From Sphingobium subterraneum (GTDB lineage Bacteria; Pseudomonadota; Alphaproteobacteria; Sphingomonadales; Sphingomonadaceae), in NCBI RefSeq assembly GCF_014199435.1, contig NZ_JACIJP010000004.1, positions 248,001 to 312,000 on the forward strand: 64,000 nucleotides of DNA, written 5' to 3'. Made by a program: the position numbers and the translations under genes. Of the stretch, positions 43,259 through 52,035 are shown piece by piece; within the stretch, counting starts at the first letter, position 1; each line of letters opens with the position of its first letter. The notes under the pieces are model-generated. The model was not told the origin of the DNA, made no database searches, and worked only from the letters and a program-made list of their open reading frames with translations.

Positions 43259-44015
43259 GCCCTTCGCCTTCGAAAATCGGCGCGTCCGCATGCGCTTCCG
43301 CTGTAGCGCGTTGCGCCGCGTCGCGGACCGTCCAGCTCACCACCGGAATGCCCCGCAGACGTGCGCGCGCAGCGAAAGAACTGGGGAAATCGCGAATGTC
43401 ATAGGCAAGGAAATCGGGACGCGCCGCCAGCATATCAAGGGTCCGCCGCAGGGAACCGGCCCAGCGGTGGGGCATGACGCGGGTGTAGCCGGGGGAGAAA
43501 GTTTCGCTCACCACCAGTCCGCGCACGATGGCCGGTGCATGGTGAAACAGCCAGCGCGGCACGAGCGGGTTGAAGGACATGACACCGACCGGCCCGGCAT
43601 AGCCGTCCAGTGCCTCTGCGATGGCCTGCCCCAGCGGCGCGGCGATGAGCGCCTGTTCTGCCTTCGCTTCGATTAGCAGCGGCACTGCGCCCGCCACCTT
43701 TTCCAGCAACACAGACAGCGGCGGCAGGGTGCTGCCATCAGGGAGACGGAGTGTTGTCAGTTCAGCGGCGTCGCGAGCATCGAGCCGCCCCGCCGCTTCC
43801 GTTAGCCGGTCAAGCAGCACGTCATGAAACACAAACGGCACGCCGTCGCGGCTCAGCCGCACATCGCATTCAATGCCGAAACCGGCCTCCAGCGCTGCTT
43901 CGAATGCGGGCATGCCGTTTTCGCTATGGCGCGCGTCGTGCAGCCCACGATGGGCAAAGCCCGGATGGTGCAGGAAATCGGTGCGGCCCGGATCGGATCG
44001 CGCGCTTTGCTTCAA
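43251..44015 (-). CDS. Glycerophosphodiester phosphodiesterase
   Basis: 254 residues, with a TTG start at 44015 proposed; the exact start is unsure. The enzyme splits glycerophosphodiesters to glycerol 3-phosphate and an alcohol. The family residues are visible: FAHRGLHDARHSENGMPAFEAALEAGFGIECDVRLSRDGVPFVFHD (His-Arg, Glu, Asp and His of the active site), then LLIEAKAE and GVMSFNPLV. It is cytoplasmic, without a signal peptide. It lies 7 bases after the RidA gene and overlaps the DUF482 gene. Confidence 0.92.
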   Translation of the reverse strand: MKQSARSDPGRTDFLHHPGFAHRGLHDARHSENGMPAFEAALEAGFGIECDVRLSRDGVPFVFHDVLLDRLTEAAGRLDARDAAELTTLRLPDGSTLPPLSVLLEKVAGAVPLLIEAKAEQALIAAPLGQAIAEALDGYAGPVGVMSFNPLVPRWLFHHAPAIVRGLVVSETFSPGYTRVMPHRWAGSLRRTLDMLAARPDFLAYDIRDFPSSFAARARLRGIPVVSWTVRDAAQRATAEAHADAPIFEGEGRG

Positions 44016-44022
44016 GCGCCCG

Positions 44023-44484
44023 TCACGCCGACTTCACGGCGACAATGGCGTCGATTTCGACCACCGCGCCGAGCGGCAACACCGGCACGCCGACCGCGCT
44101 ACGTGCGTGCTTGCCCGCATCGCCGAACACCGACACCATCAGGTCCGATGCGCCGTTCGCCACCTTGGGCTGGTCGGTGAAGTCCGCGCCGCTGCTGATG
44201 AACGCGCCCAGCTTGACGATGCGCTCCACACGGTCGAGCGAACCCAGCGCCGCCTTGATCTGCGCGATCAGCATCACGCCGCACATCTTCGCGGCAGTCT
44301 GGCCATAGTCCACGTCGCGGTCCTCGCCCAGCCGCCCGGTCATCAACTGCCCGTCGACGAACGGCAGTTGCCCGGAAATGTGCAGCAGGCCGTTAGCCTC
44401 CACTGCGGCGACATAGGACGCCACAGGAGCGGCGGGCTGGGGCAGGGTGATGCCGAGTTCGGCAAGGCGCGTTTCGATGCTCAT
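44023..44484 (-). CDS. RidA-family protein
   Basis: 153 residues of the YjgF/YER057c/UK114 fold: VASYVAAVEANGLLHISGQLPFVDGQLMTGRLG, then GQTAAKMCGVMLIAQIKAALGSLDRVERIVKLGAFISSG, and VGVPVLPLGAVVEIDAIVAV. RidA deaminates reactive enamines. This is the longer subgroup with an N-terminal helix (ETRLAELGITLPQPAAP), where the catalytic Arg is often missing; here no RxxR is visible in the expected place, so deaminase activity is doubtful. It is in a minus cluster with GDPD and DUF482. Confidence 0.93.
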   Translation of the reverse strand: MSIETRLAELGITLPQPAAPVASYVAAVEANGLLHISGQLPFVDGQLMTGRLGEDRDVDYGQTAAKMCGVMLIAQIKAALGSLDRVERIVKLGAFISSGADFTDQPKVANGASDLMVSVFGDAGKHARSAVGVPVLPLGAVVEIDAIVAVKSA

Positions 44485-44516
44485 GCCCGTTTCAAAGCAT
44501 CACTCCGGCGCACAGG

Positions 44517-45149
44517 TCAAGCCGCTTCGTCGGCAGGCACGCCCGACAGCCGTTCGCGGATCCAGCCTTCCGCCGCTTCCCAGCTGTCGATCCGCGCATG
44601 GGCGTGTGGCGCGGGCGGAATGTCCGCTGCCATCGATGGTTCGCCGACCATATGCAGCCGCCAGACGCCCGGTGCATGCTCCCGCACTGATTCGTGATGC
44701 TGGGGCAGGTCGTCTACGAACAGCGCGACGCTGGGGTCATAGCGCGCCACCATCTCCGCCACCGGTTTGCCCTTGCCGCCCTGATTCCAGTAGACCGGAT
44801 ATTCGACGCCGAGCTTGCGCAACTGCTCGATCCGTCCTTCATGCGCCCGCTCGGTGATATTGGTGAGCACCACGATATCGGCGATCTCGGACAGGCGGGC
44901 CACGGTTTCCAGCGCCCCGGCGATCGGTTGCTGCCGATCCATCTGCGTGTCGAAAAACTCGATCAGTAGCTCCCACACCCGGCCGCGCTCTACCACGGTG
45001 CCACACGCCTTGTGGCGCAGCGCGTTGACGAAATCATGGCCGGTCAGGCTGAAATGCACGTCGTGCGCCTCATCGAGCCAGTCGCGGAACGGCACGACCA
45101 TGTGCAGCAGCACTTCGTCGCAGTCGGTAATGATCAATGGCCGTTTCAT
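44517..45149 (-). CDS. HAD-like hydrolase
   Basis: 210 residues from the ATG at 45149 with GGAG about 9 bases upstream. Motif I is IITDCDEVLLH (nucleophile Asp), motif II VVLTNIT, motif III Lys in GGKGKPVAEM, and motif IV LFVDDLPQHH. So it is a haloacid dehalogenase-type phosphatase; the substrate is unknown. The cap is C1-type helical (residues 20-95). The start overlaps the DUF3572 stop (ATGA). Confidence 0.88.
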   Translation of the reverse strand: MKRPLIITDCDEVLLHMVVPFRDWLDEAHDVHFSLTGHDFVNALRHKACGTVVERGRVWELLIEFFDTQMDRQQPIAGALETVARLSEIADIVVLTNITERAHEGRIEQLRKLGVEYPVYWNQGGKGKPVAEMVARYDPSVALFVDDLPQHHESVREHAPGVWRLHMVGEPSMAADIPPAPHAHARIDSWEAAEGWIRERLSGVPADEAA

Positions 45150-45439
45150 GCGTCCCACTCCGGTCCTGAAAGAGCTCGGTGCGCCGCCATCAGTTCCTCA
45201 GGGGCCACCGCAATGGCCTGCGCGCATGCAATCAGGTCCGGCTCGTGATTGGCCAGAAATCCCAGAACTGCCGCTTGCGTGTCTGGTAACCCCGCCGTCT
45301 CGCGCAGCGTGCCGGGTTCCAGACCCGTTATGGCGAGCAACCGTTCGGCCCGGTCTTCGTCCTGGCACAGCCAACCCAGTGCTAGCAGCGCGACGAGATG
45401 CGGGTCCGAGGCATTGCCAATTGAGTCGCGGGGGAGCAT
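45146..45439 (-). CDS. DUF3572 protein
   Basis: 97 residues from the ATG at 45439, with AGGAAG 7 bases before it; the track back to 45688 has no site. The sequence LVALLALGWLCQDEDRAERLLAITGLEPGTLRETAGLPDTQAAVLGFLANHEPDLIACAQAIAVAPEELMAAHRAL is typical of DUF3572, a small alphaproteobacterial family next to divK. Function unknown, possibly linked to cell-cycle control by position. It is divergent from divK (76 bases apart). Confidence 0.9.
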   Translation of the reverse strand: MLPRDSIGNASDPHLVALLALGWLCQDEDRAERLLAITGLEPGTLRETAGLPDTQAAVLGFLANHEPDLIACAQAIAVAPEELMAAHRALSGPEWDA

Positions 45440-45514
45440 GAATTTCTTCCTGTGCTGTTCATGGCCGCTTAACCGTGAAGCGACGAAAGCGGTGTGGCAA
45501 TTTCGGGGTGACTG

Positions 45515-45928
45515 GTGACAAAGCGCATACTCGTTGTCGAGGACAATGAACTCAACCTCAAACTTTTTTGCGACCTGCTGCGGGCGCATGGCCATGAAGC
45601 ACGTCCGTTGAGTGATGGCCGGGATATTCTCAATGAAGCCCGTTCGTTTCAGCCGGACCTCATTATCATGGACATCCACCTGCCGCATGTCAGCGGGCTC
45701 GACCTGATCGCCGCGCTGAAGCGCGATCCCGCACTCGCCCCCATCCCAATCATGGCCGTCACCGCCTATGCGGGAAAGGGCGACGAGGAACGAATCCGCG
45801 GGGCAGGGGCGGAAGCCTATGTCTCGAAACCGATTTCCGTAATGAAGTTCATCGAGACGGTCGTGGGGCTGCTGTATCCTCCGAACGACGACGCGCTTTC
45901 AAAACCTATCGCCGTTCGTCCTGAGTAG
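45515..45928 (+). CDS. divK: Single-domain response regulator DivK
   Basis: 137 residues from a GTG at 45515. It has the DivK sequence KRILVVEDNELNLKLFCDLLRAHGHEARPLSDGRD, the phosphoacceptor Asp in LIIMDIHLPHVSGLDLI, and a Lys in YVSKPISVMKFIE. Most DivK proteins end near residue 122; here a tail PPNDDALSKPIAVRPE is added, and the last codons come from a REP element. DivK controls asymmetric cell division through DivL, DivJ and PleC. Confidence 0.92.
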   Translation: MTKRILVVEDNELNLKLFCDLLRAHGHEARPLSDGRDILNEARSFQPDLIIMDIHLPHVSGLDLIAALKRDPALAPIPIMAVTAYAGKGDEERIRGAGAEAYVSKPISVMKFIETVVGLLYPPNDDALSKPIAVRPE

Positions 45929-46013
45929 GGGCTGAACTCATCGAAGGGCCGTACCGATGGTCCGGTGCTTTGACACGCCATTTCGACGACTCTATCGCAC
46001 TCAGCACGAACGG
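45912..46013. repeat. REP-type palindromic element, copy 1
   Basis: The outer ends CCGTTCGTCCTGAG (45912-45925) and CTCAGCACGAACGG (46000-46013) are inverted copies with one mismatch, with further complementary sequence inside. The same ends occur at 56411-56481. It covers the last four codons and the stop of divK. Confidence 0.78.
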
Positions 46014-46054
46014 CGGATAAGGGTGTAGTCACCCGTACCCCCCAAAAAAACAGC

Positions 46055-46085
46055 AAAAAGCCCGCCCCGACTGATTCGGGCGGGC
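46055..46085 (-). terminator. Rho-independent terminator of rpmG
   Basis: On minus, GCCCGCCC with GGGCGGGC (46060-46085, with one bulge near the loop) is followed by T5 and, four bases later, T7. It is 42 bases after the rpmG stop. Confidence 0.85.
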
Positions 46086-46126
46086 TCTTGCTCGGCAAGC
46101 GATCCCGGCCCCAGCCGGAACGCGGC

Positions 46127-46294
46127 TTACTTGATCTTGGCTTCCTTGAACTCGACATGCTTGCGCACGACGGGATCATATTTGCTGAAGCTCAGCTTTT
46201 CCGTCTTGGTGCGCGGATTCTTCTTCGTAACATAGAAGAAGCCCGTGTCCGCGCTGCTGACGAGCCTGATTTTAACTGTGGCTGGCTTGGCCAT
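46127..46294 (-). CDS. rpmG: 50S ribosomal protein L33
   Basis: 55 residues, starting at the ATG at 46294 ([28 protein letters not shown]). The sequence is a full L33 with the [10 protein letters not shown] segment and a Lys-rich end (EFKEAKIK). The four zinc-binding Cys are absent, so it is the zinc-independent (C-minus) form. It has its own terminator and is often found near divK in alphaproteobacteria. Confidence 0.96.
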   Translation of the reverse strand: MAKPATVKIRLVSSADTGFFYVTKKNPRTKTEKLSFSKYDPVVRKHVEFKEAKIK

Positions 46295-46524
46295 GGCCCA
46301 ATCCTTCAAAAAATCCGTTGAAAAAATAAGGCGGCCTGCTCGCCGCCCCGTTTCAGGCCGCGCTCATGCGTCATCGATGCGCGCTTGTCAATGGTCCGCC
46401 GGTTGCGCGTCTCGTTTTTCCGCGGAAATTCTGCCCGAGTGCCCGTATGAATGGCCTTCCTTTAGGCGCTGTTAACTTCTCTCGCGCATCATGACGGCAG
46501 GGGACGGGCAAGGGAGACACGCCC

Positions 46525-46842
46525 ATGAAGCACGATGCGATGATGGTAGTTCGTTCCGGCCTCAAGAACCGCATCGATGCGATTGCCGCCCAGCAGGGCC
46601 ATATCAGCCTCGCGCGGATCTGCGAGGAAATTGATATCATCCGCCATGACGCTCGCACTTACGGGCTGGAGCCGGTAGAGCGCCTAGCCTCTACACTGGA
46701 ATCCGCACTGGCGCTCAATGGCCTTGGTCCGGTCATCTTGTCCTATCTTGACCTGATGCGTGACGCGGTGGAGTGCGAAGACACCACGCCCGAAGCGAGC
46801 ACCGCCTATCTGGCGGCGATGTCGCTGCGTATGGGGCATTAA
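46525..46842 (+). CDS. Small conserved protein, unknown function
   Basis: 105 residues from the ATG at 46525 with GGGAGACACGCCC before it. It is helical and acidic, without a signal peptide: VRSGLKNRIDAIAAQQGHISLARICEEIDIIRHDARTYGLEPVERLASTLESAL. The pattern suggests a small helical bundle. I recognise no family. The GDT1-like gene follows by 12 bases on the same strand. Confidence 0.75.
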   Translation: MKHDAMMVVRSGLKNRIDAIAAQQGHISLARICEEIDIIRHDARTYGLEPVERLASTLESALALNGLGPVILSYLDLMRDAVECEDTTPEASTAYLAAMSLRMGH

Positions 46843-46854
46843 AGCTCCCTTCTT

Positions 46855-47421
46855 ATGGATACCCTGCTGCTGACACTGCTCGCCTGCCTGTGGGGCGAGA
46901 CGGGGGACCGCAGCCAGATGCTTACGGCTGCGTTTGCCCGTCGTTGGCCGGGTCGGCTCACGGTGATTCTCGGTCTGGTGGTCGCGGCGGCTGCCAATGC
47001 CGCGCTGTCGGCGTGGGCGGGGTCCTTTATTGCGACCAGTATCGGAGTGGGTGCGCGGGGGCTGTTCCTCGCGCTGGCCTTGCTGGCCGCTTCGGTGGCC
47101 ATGCTGATGCCGGTGAAGACGCCTGACCTGCTCGTCCGTTGGCGGGTGGGCGCGTTCGGCACAAGCGCGCTCGGCCTGTTCATTCTCGGCTTCGGCGAAA
47201 GCGCGCAGTTTCTGATTGCAGGGATGGCAACAGCCCGGGCAGAACCGTCCTGGGCGGCAGTAGGGGGGGCAACCGGTGTCATCCTCGCCTGTCTGCTCCC
47301 GCTTATTTGTGGGCCGGATATCTTTTCGCGTCTGCCGCTGCGCATGGTGCGCCGGACGGGCGCGGCGATTTTCTTCCTGATTGGCTCCGCGATGGCGCTC
47401 GCCGCACTCGGGCTGCTCTAG
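46855..47421 (+). CDS. GDT1/UPF0016-like membrane protein, divergent
   Basis: 188 residues with about six membrane helices. The first helix carries the ExGD[KR][ST] motif as GETGDRSQML, and the second half has GFGESAQFLIAG in place of the second copy. UPF0016 proteins (TMEM165, MneA) move manganese or calcium out of the cytoplasm. The second motif lacks the Asp, so ion specificity or activity may differ. No strong ribosome site is seen; translation may be coupled to the small gene before it. Confidence 0.75.
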   Translation: MDTLLLTLLACLWGETGDRSQMLTAAFARRWPGRLTVILGLVVAAAANAALSAWAGSFIATSIGVGARGLFLALALLAASVAMLMPVKTPDLLVRWRVGAFGTSALGLFILGFGESAQFLIAGMATARAEPSWAAVGGATGVILACLLPLICGPDIFSRLPLRMVRRTGAAIFFLIGSAMALAALGLL

Positions 47422-47535
47422 CGCCGTCCAACTGATCGCCTTTTCCGATTACACAGACGGATATTATAAGCGGGCAATCCGGCACCAAAAATGCGATGAA
47501 GCGTTACGCAGCCAACGTCCAACAGGAGTGTGAAC

Positions 47536-48027
47536 ATGCCCGCGAAGCCGCTGAAAACCCCCACTGATCTGCCCCGCAACGCCACATCGACTGTTGCGCA
47601 GGCGCTTAATACGATCTTGGCCGACAGCTACGCGCTGTATTTCAAGACGAAGAATTTCCATTGGCACGTGTCCGGCCCGCATTTCCGCGACTATCACCTC
47701 ATGTTCGACGAGCAGGCCGCACAGATCCTGGCGACGACCGACCTCATCGCCGAGCGCGTACGCAAGACGGGCAACGTCACGCTTCGCTCGATCGGCGACA
47801 TTTCCCGGCACCAGACGTTGAGCGACAACGACGCTGATTTTGTCAGCCCGCGTGACATGCTGACCGAGTTGCGGGAGGATAATCTGCGCTTGGTCGAAGC
47901 GTTCCGCGCGGCCAAGCAGGCGGCGACCGATGCTGGCGACAACGCCACTGAAGGCATTATCGACGACTGGACGGACCAGGCGGAAACGCGTGCGTGGTTC
48001 CTGTTCGAGGCTGGCCGGGACAGCTGA
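47536..48027 (+). CDS. Dps-family DNA-protection / ferritin-like protein
   Basis: 163 residues from the ATG at 47536 with AGGAG 8 bases upstream. Dps forms a 12-mer that oxidises iron with hydrogen peroxide and protects DNA. The ferroxidase ligands are visible in KTKNFHWHVSGPHFRDYHLMFDEQAAQI (His and Asp/Glu positions). The rest (ERVRKTGNVTLRSIGDISRHQTLSD, EGIIDDWTDQAETRAWFL) is typical. It is monocistronic. Confidence 0.94.
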   Translation: MPAKPLKTPTDLPRNATSTVAQALNTILADSYALYFKTKNFHWHVSGPHFRDYHLMFDEQAAQILATTDLIAERVRKTGNVTLRSIGDISRHQTLSDNDADFVSPRDMLTELREDNLRLVEAFRAAKQAATDAGDNATEGIIDDWTDQAETRAWFLFEAGRDS

Positions 48028-48057
48028 TCCGCTGGCGCCTGATCGGCCGTGGGTCGG

Positions 48058-49422
48058 TCAGGCCGCCTTCGACTGGACGATACTGCTCAGGAATTCGTCG
48101 GTGCGATGGCGCATGCGCGCCAGATGCTCGTCGATCTGGTAGGACGATTTGTCGAGCTGGGCGATCTGCTCGACCATGGCGCTGACTTCGGTACGAATCT
48201 GGCCGATCGTCGTAGAGATGGCGTCTGCCGTTCGCGCGGTTTCGTCCACGGACGCCGCAATAACCGTTACCGTACCCGATTGCCGCTGCATCGCGGTCGT
48301 TACCCGTTCGCCACTGTGAAGGATCGCCGAGACGGTCTCGCGGATGCCCGCATTGGCGTTGACGGTGTCGAACGTCGCCTTCTGGATGCCTGCGATCTTC
48401 GCTGCGATGTCGTCGGTCGCCCGCGCTGTCTGGCTGGCAAGCGACTTGACCTCCTGCGCCACCACGGCAAAGCCACGTCCGGCGTCGCCCGCTCGCGCCG
48501 CCTCGATCGTTGCGTTGAGGGCGAGGAGATTGGTCTGGCCCGCGATGGCGCGAATGAAGCCAAGGATCGATTCGATGGCTTCGGTCTGTTGCGACAGCCA
48601 TTCACCGGCCTGTTCGGCTTTGGTGGTGTTATCGGATGCCTGGTGGAGCACCGCTTCGCCCAGCTTCGTTTCCGCTTCCACTTCGCGAATCGCGTCAGAA
48701 AGGCCCGCCGCTGTCCGCGCCGCATCCAGCATGGCGATGGAAGACTGTTCCGCGGCCGCAGCGACCTCCAGTGCATGCTCGAGCGTCTTGCGTGCGACTT
48801 CCGACGTGTTTTCCATCTCGTGCCGCAGATTGCTCGATTCGGATTGAACATGACGGAGCTGCTCGGCAAACTCCTTTTGAAAGACCTGTCCGGCCTGCTC
48901 AAGGGCCTGGGCGGATTCGCGCAACTGCAAGGTGCCGATCTGCGCGCCGAGGATCTCGCTCTCGATATGCGTGTCCTTGATGCCGATCTCGATCAGTTGC
49001 AGCGCGGTGGGCATGTCGTCGCCAAAGCGGTTCATGATTTTCCGCACCAATCCGCTCAGCCGTGTATTGGCGAGCGATGCGACATGTGCTGTTGTGACGC
49101 CGCTCCGGAACAATTGTTGCCCGCGCTTTGCGGTTCGCGTCATCCAGGCAGTACCCTGAGTATCGACGTAACGGGGTTCAAGATAGCCGCGGGGATCTCT
49201 CATCATCTGAGCAAAGAGATCCTGCACAATGAGATCGGGTTGTGTTGCAGCCAGATCTTGCCACTGTTCCAGCCGGGTCTCGATCAGCAGATCGCCGCAT
49301 TTGTCCCACAGCAGCTTGAGTTCGTCGCTCAGCGTTCCGTTCGGATCATAGATTGCGCGTCGGGCAATTAGCTCCTGTTCGGGAAGGGCGTTCTCGTTTT
49401 CAAATTCTGCATTGGCGACCAT
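48058..49422 (-). CDS. Soluble methyl-accepting chemotaxis-type transducer
   Basis: 454 residues with no membrane helix. Residues about 30-155 form an all-helical sensor domain ([31 protein letters not shown]...[11 protein letters not shown]) reminiscent of a globin-coupled sensor; His113 in TAHVASLA could be the haem ligand, but this is uncertain. A coiled coil follows. The signalling tip is [50 protein letters not shown] (about 290-340). No CheW or CheA genes are near. It may signal to a cytoplasmic array. Confidence 0.9.
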   Translation of the reverse strand: MVANAEFENENALPEQELIARRAIYDPNGTLSDELKLLWDKCGDLLIETRLEQWQDLAATQPDLIVQDLFAQMMRDPRGYLEPRYVDTQGTAWMTRTAKRGQQLFRSGVTTAHVASLANTRLSGLVRKIMNRFGDDMPTALQLIEIGIKDTHIESEILGAQIGTLQLRESAQALEQAGQVFQKEFAEQLRHVQSESSNLRHEMENTSEVARKTLEHALEVAAAAEQSSIAMLDAARTAAGLSDAIREVEAETKLGEAVLHQASDNTTKAEQAGEWLSQQTEAIESILGFIRAIAGQTNLLALNATIEAARAGDAGRGFAVVAQEVKSLASQTARATDDIAAKIAGIQKATFDTVNANAGIRETVSAILHSGERVTTAMQRQSGTVTVIAASVDETARTADAISTTIGQIRTEVSAMVEQIAQLDKSSYQIDEHLARMRHRTDEFLSSIVQSKAA

Positions 49423-49560
49423 TTTGCGGTACCCTGTGTGGTGTCTAAACCATGATAGGCAAACAGGGTAAAAACTCTCTTAACGTTCTGGAAGGAATGT
49501 AAAAGATCGCATTGAAATTACAGGATAAAATTTTGACGGAGAATAACGTCACCGCCAAAC

Positions 49561-49592
49561 AAAAACGGCGCCTCTCACGAAGCGCCGTTTTT
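49561..49592 (-). terminator. Rho-independent terminator of the cold-shock gene
   Basis: AAAAACGGCGC (49561-49571) and GCGCCGTTTTT (49582-49592) form a perfect 11-base stem with T-runs on both strands. It lies 25 bases after the stop of the cold-shock gene (minus). It could work in both directions. Confidence 0.9.
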
Positions 49593-49616
49593 CAAAATTT
49601 AACCTTATGAGCCGGT

Positions 49617-50420
49617 TCAGTCGGCCTTGTTCTGAAGGTTGACGGCGGCCATCTTGCCGCGACGGTCCACCTCCAGCTCGAAGTCGAGCCGGTCGCCCTC
49701 GTTGAGGTTCGACATGCCGGCACGTTCTACCGCACTGATGTGCACAAATGCGTCGGGCTGGCCATCATCGCGCTGAATGAACCCGAAGCCCTTCATCGCA
49801 TTGAAGAATTTGACTGTGCCGCTCGCGCGCTCACCGGTCAGCTGACGCTGCGGACCACGATCGCCACCGGCACCGCCGAAACCACCAGGAGCCCGTGGCT
49901 CACGCGGCGGGCCGCGATCGGTCACGGGCAGGGGCTCGCCTTCAATCTTGAGATCCGTCGCGGAAATCTTACCGCCCCGATCAACGAGGGTGAAACCCAG
50001 CGGCTGCCCCTCGGCAAGACCGGTCAGACCCGCCTGTTCGACCGCGCTGATGTGCACGAACACATCTTCCGCGCCATCATCGCGAACGATAAAGCCGAAG
50101 CCCTTCTGACCGTTAAAGAATTTTACGACGCCAGTGCCTTCCCCGACGACCTGCGCAGGCATGCCCCCACGTGCGCCGCCACCGCCACCGCGGAAGCCAC
50201 CACCACCGGCACCGCCACCGCCGAAACCGCCGCGATCACCGAAACCGCCCGACGGAGCGCCAAAACCGCCACGGTCGCCCCCACCGAAGCCGCCTCTGTC
50301 GCCGAACCCACCGCCAAAACGGCCGCCAGCCGCCTGATCTGGAAAACCGCCAAAATCGTCGCCGCCGAAACCGTCCCGCTTGTCCTTGCCGCGTCCGCGG
50401 CGACCTCTATCAAAACTCAT
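49617..50420 (-). CDS. Double cold-shock-domain protein with Gly/Arg-rich N-terminus
   Basis: 267 residues. The first 85 are low-complexity, made of GGFG, DRGG and FRGG units. Two cold-shock domains follow: CSD1 (about 93-158, RNP1 KGFGFIV, RNP2 DVFVHIS) and CSD2 (about 200-266, KGFGFIQ, DAFVHIS), joined by a Pro/Gly linker. Double-CSD proteins are typical for alphaproteobacteria and bind RNA or single-stranded DNA; the RGG-like N-terminus is an added RNA-binding or condensing region, by analogy with eukaryotic glycine-rich proteins. It has a strong terminator and no co-transcribed gene. Confidence 0.92.
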   Translation of the reverse strand: MSFDRGRRGRGKDKRDGFGGDDFGGFPDQAAGGRFGGGFGDRGGFGGGDRGGFGAPSGGFGDRGGFGGGGAGGGGFRGGGGGARGGMPAQVVGEGTGVVKFFNGQKGFGFIVRDDGAEDVFVHISAVEQAGLTGLAEGQPLGFTLVDRGGKISATDLKIEGEPLPVTDRGPPREPRAPGGFGGAGGDRGPQRQLTGERASGTVKFFNAMKGFGFIQRDDGQPDAFVHISAVERAGMSNLNEGDRLDFELEVDRRGKMAAVNLQNKAD

Positions 50421-50653
50421 GCCCTGTTAGTCACTTTCGCATCGTCCACCACTGTACCGGATGAACATGTCGGACGAAGGGACATGCAGAATCCGCCGTA
50501 TTATACGGTTTGGGAATCACTATAGCCATGTTTCCGGCGCAGTGCGAACATTTTTACTGCCGATATCAATCCGCTTCTTCTTGAACGCTGTACCTGTCGC
50601 GTAAAAGCCACAACTTTGCTCCACCGCGGTGTGGAGGGAGCGGCAATATGCCT

Positions 50654-51919
50654 TCAGGGACGGGTCTGGCCGGTTCCGCGCACGACCCATTTATAGGTCG
50701 TCAGCCCTTCCAAAGCGACCGGGCCACGGGCGTGCAGTCGCCCCGTGGAAATGCCGATTTCCGCGCCCAGACCAAATTCACCACCGTCCGCAAATTGGGT
50801 GGATGCGTTCCACATCACGATCGCGCTGTCGACCGCGTTGAGAAAACGCTCGGCGGCGGGCGCATCTTCTGCGATGATGGCGTCGGTGTGGTGGCTGGCA
50901 TGCGCGGCGATATGTGCCAGAGCGTCGTCCAACCCGTCGACCATTGCGATGGACACAATCGCATCGAGATATTCGGTGTCCCAGTCCTCGTCACTTGCGG
51001 GGCTGACGCGGGGGTCTAGCGCACACACCGCCGCATCGCCGCGCACCGCGCACCCGGCTTCGATCAGTGCCTTCACAATGCTCGCTGCATCGGGAAAGCC
51101 GGTGTCGATCAACACCGTCTCGGTCGCGCCACAGATGCCGGTCCGCCGCATCTTGGCGTTGACGACCAGCGCGCGCGCCATGTCCGGGTCGGCGGAGCTG
51201 TGGACATAGCTGTGGTTGATCCCGTCGAGATGCGCGAGCACGGGTACGCGTGCCTCTTCCTGCACGCGCGCGACCAGCGACTTGCCGCCGCGCGGCACGA
51301 TCAGGTCGATCATCCCCGCCGCGCGCAGCAGCGCGCCGACCGCCGCGCGGTCGGTTGTCGGAACCAGTTGCACCGCATCGACGGGCAGGCCGGCCGAGCC
51401 GATGCCCTGCGCCATGGCTGCGTGGATGGCCCGATTGCTTTCGACGGCTTCGCTCCCACCCCGCAGGATGGCCGCGTTGCCCGCGCGCAGGCAGAGGGCG
51501 GCCGCGTCGGCGGTGACGTTCGGGCGGCTCTCGTATATGATGCCGATCGTGCCGAGCGGTACGCGGACGCGTTGTAGCGTCATGCCGTTGGGCCGCACCG
51601 TCTCCTCAATAATCTCGCCCAGCGGGTTGGTAAGGCGTGCCACCTGCTCCACCCCGGCGGCTGTGCTTTCGATCCGCGCTTCGTCGAGCCGCAGCCGGTC
51701 AAGCATGGCGGGCGACAGTCCATTGGCAGCCGCATTTTCCATGTCGCGTGCATTGGCCGCGCAGATCGCAGGCGTGGCCTCACGCAGCGCCTGCGCTGCG
51801 AGCATCAGAGCACGCACCTTCTGCTCGTCACTGGCCTGCGCCAGAATGGCTCCGGCCGCCCGCGCCCGCGCGCACATTGCGGCGATCAGCATTTCCGGCG
51901 TCTGGGTCATGTCGTTCAT
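50654..51919 (-). CDS. proA: Gamma-glutamyl phosphate reductase
   Basis: 421 residues, the usual ProA length. It makes glutamate 5-semialdehyde for proline with NADPH. It shows RVPLGTIGIIYESRPNVTADAAALCLRAGNAAILRGGSEA, VPRGGKSLVARVQEEARVPVLAHLDGINHSYV and the catalytic Cys in NAKMRRTGICGATETVLI. The end EFGLGAEIGISTGRLHARGPVALEGLTTYKW is typical. The ATG at 51919 is taken; later ATG at 51910 and a frame opening at 51937 are less likely. proB is not adjacent. Confidence 0.96.
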   Translation of the reverse strand: MNDMTQTPEMLIAAMCARARAAGAILAQASDEQKVRALMLAAQALREATPAICAANARDMENAAANGLSPAMLDRLRLDEARIESTAAGVEQVARLTNPLGEIIEETVRPNGMTLQRVRVPLGTIGIIYESRPNVTADAAALCLRAGNAAILRGGSEAVESNRAIHAAMAQGIGSAGLPVDAVQLVPTTDRAAVGALLRAAGMIDLIVPRGGKSLVARVQEEARVPVLAHLDGINHSYVHSSADPDMARALVVNAKMRRTGICGATETVLIDTGFPDAASIVKALIEAGCAVRGDAAVCALDPRVSPASDEDWDTEYLDAIVSIAMVDGLDDALAHIAAHASHHTDAIIAEDAPAAERFLNAVDSAIVMWNASTQFADGGEFGLGAEIGISTGRLHARGPVALEGLTTYKWVVRGTGQTRP

Positions 51920-52035
51920 CGTCGGCTCAATTCTCATTAGGTACAGCGGGTATTCAAAGGTCCTAGCATGAAGCGGCCTAGGGTTAAAGTCGCGCGGCGG
52001 TTGAGTTGTGCGCTTGCCCCCGATAAGGGAGACGG

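Noticed and set aside
48049-49371. 440-codon plus-strand frame opposite the chemotaxis transducer
   Set aside because: Antisense of a conserved signalling domain; no motif of its own.
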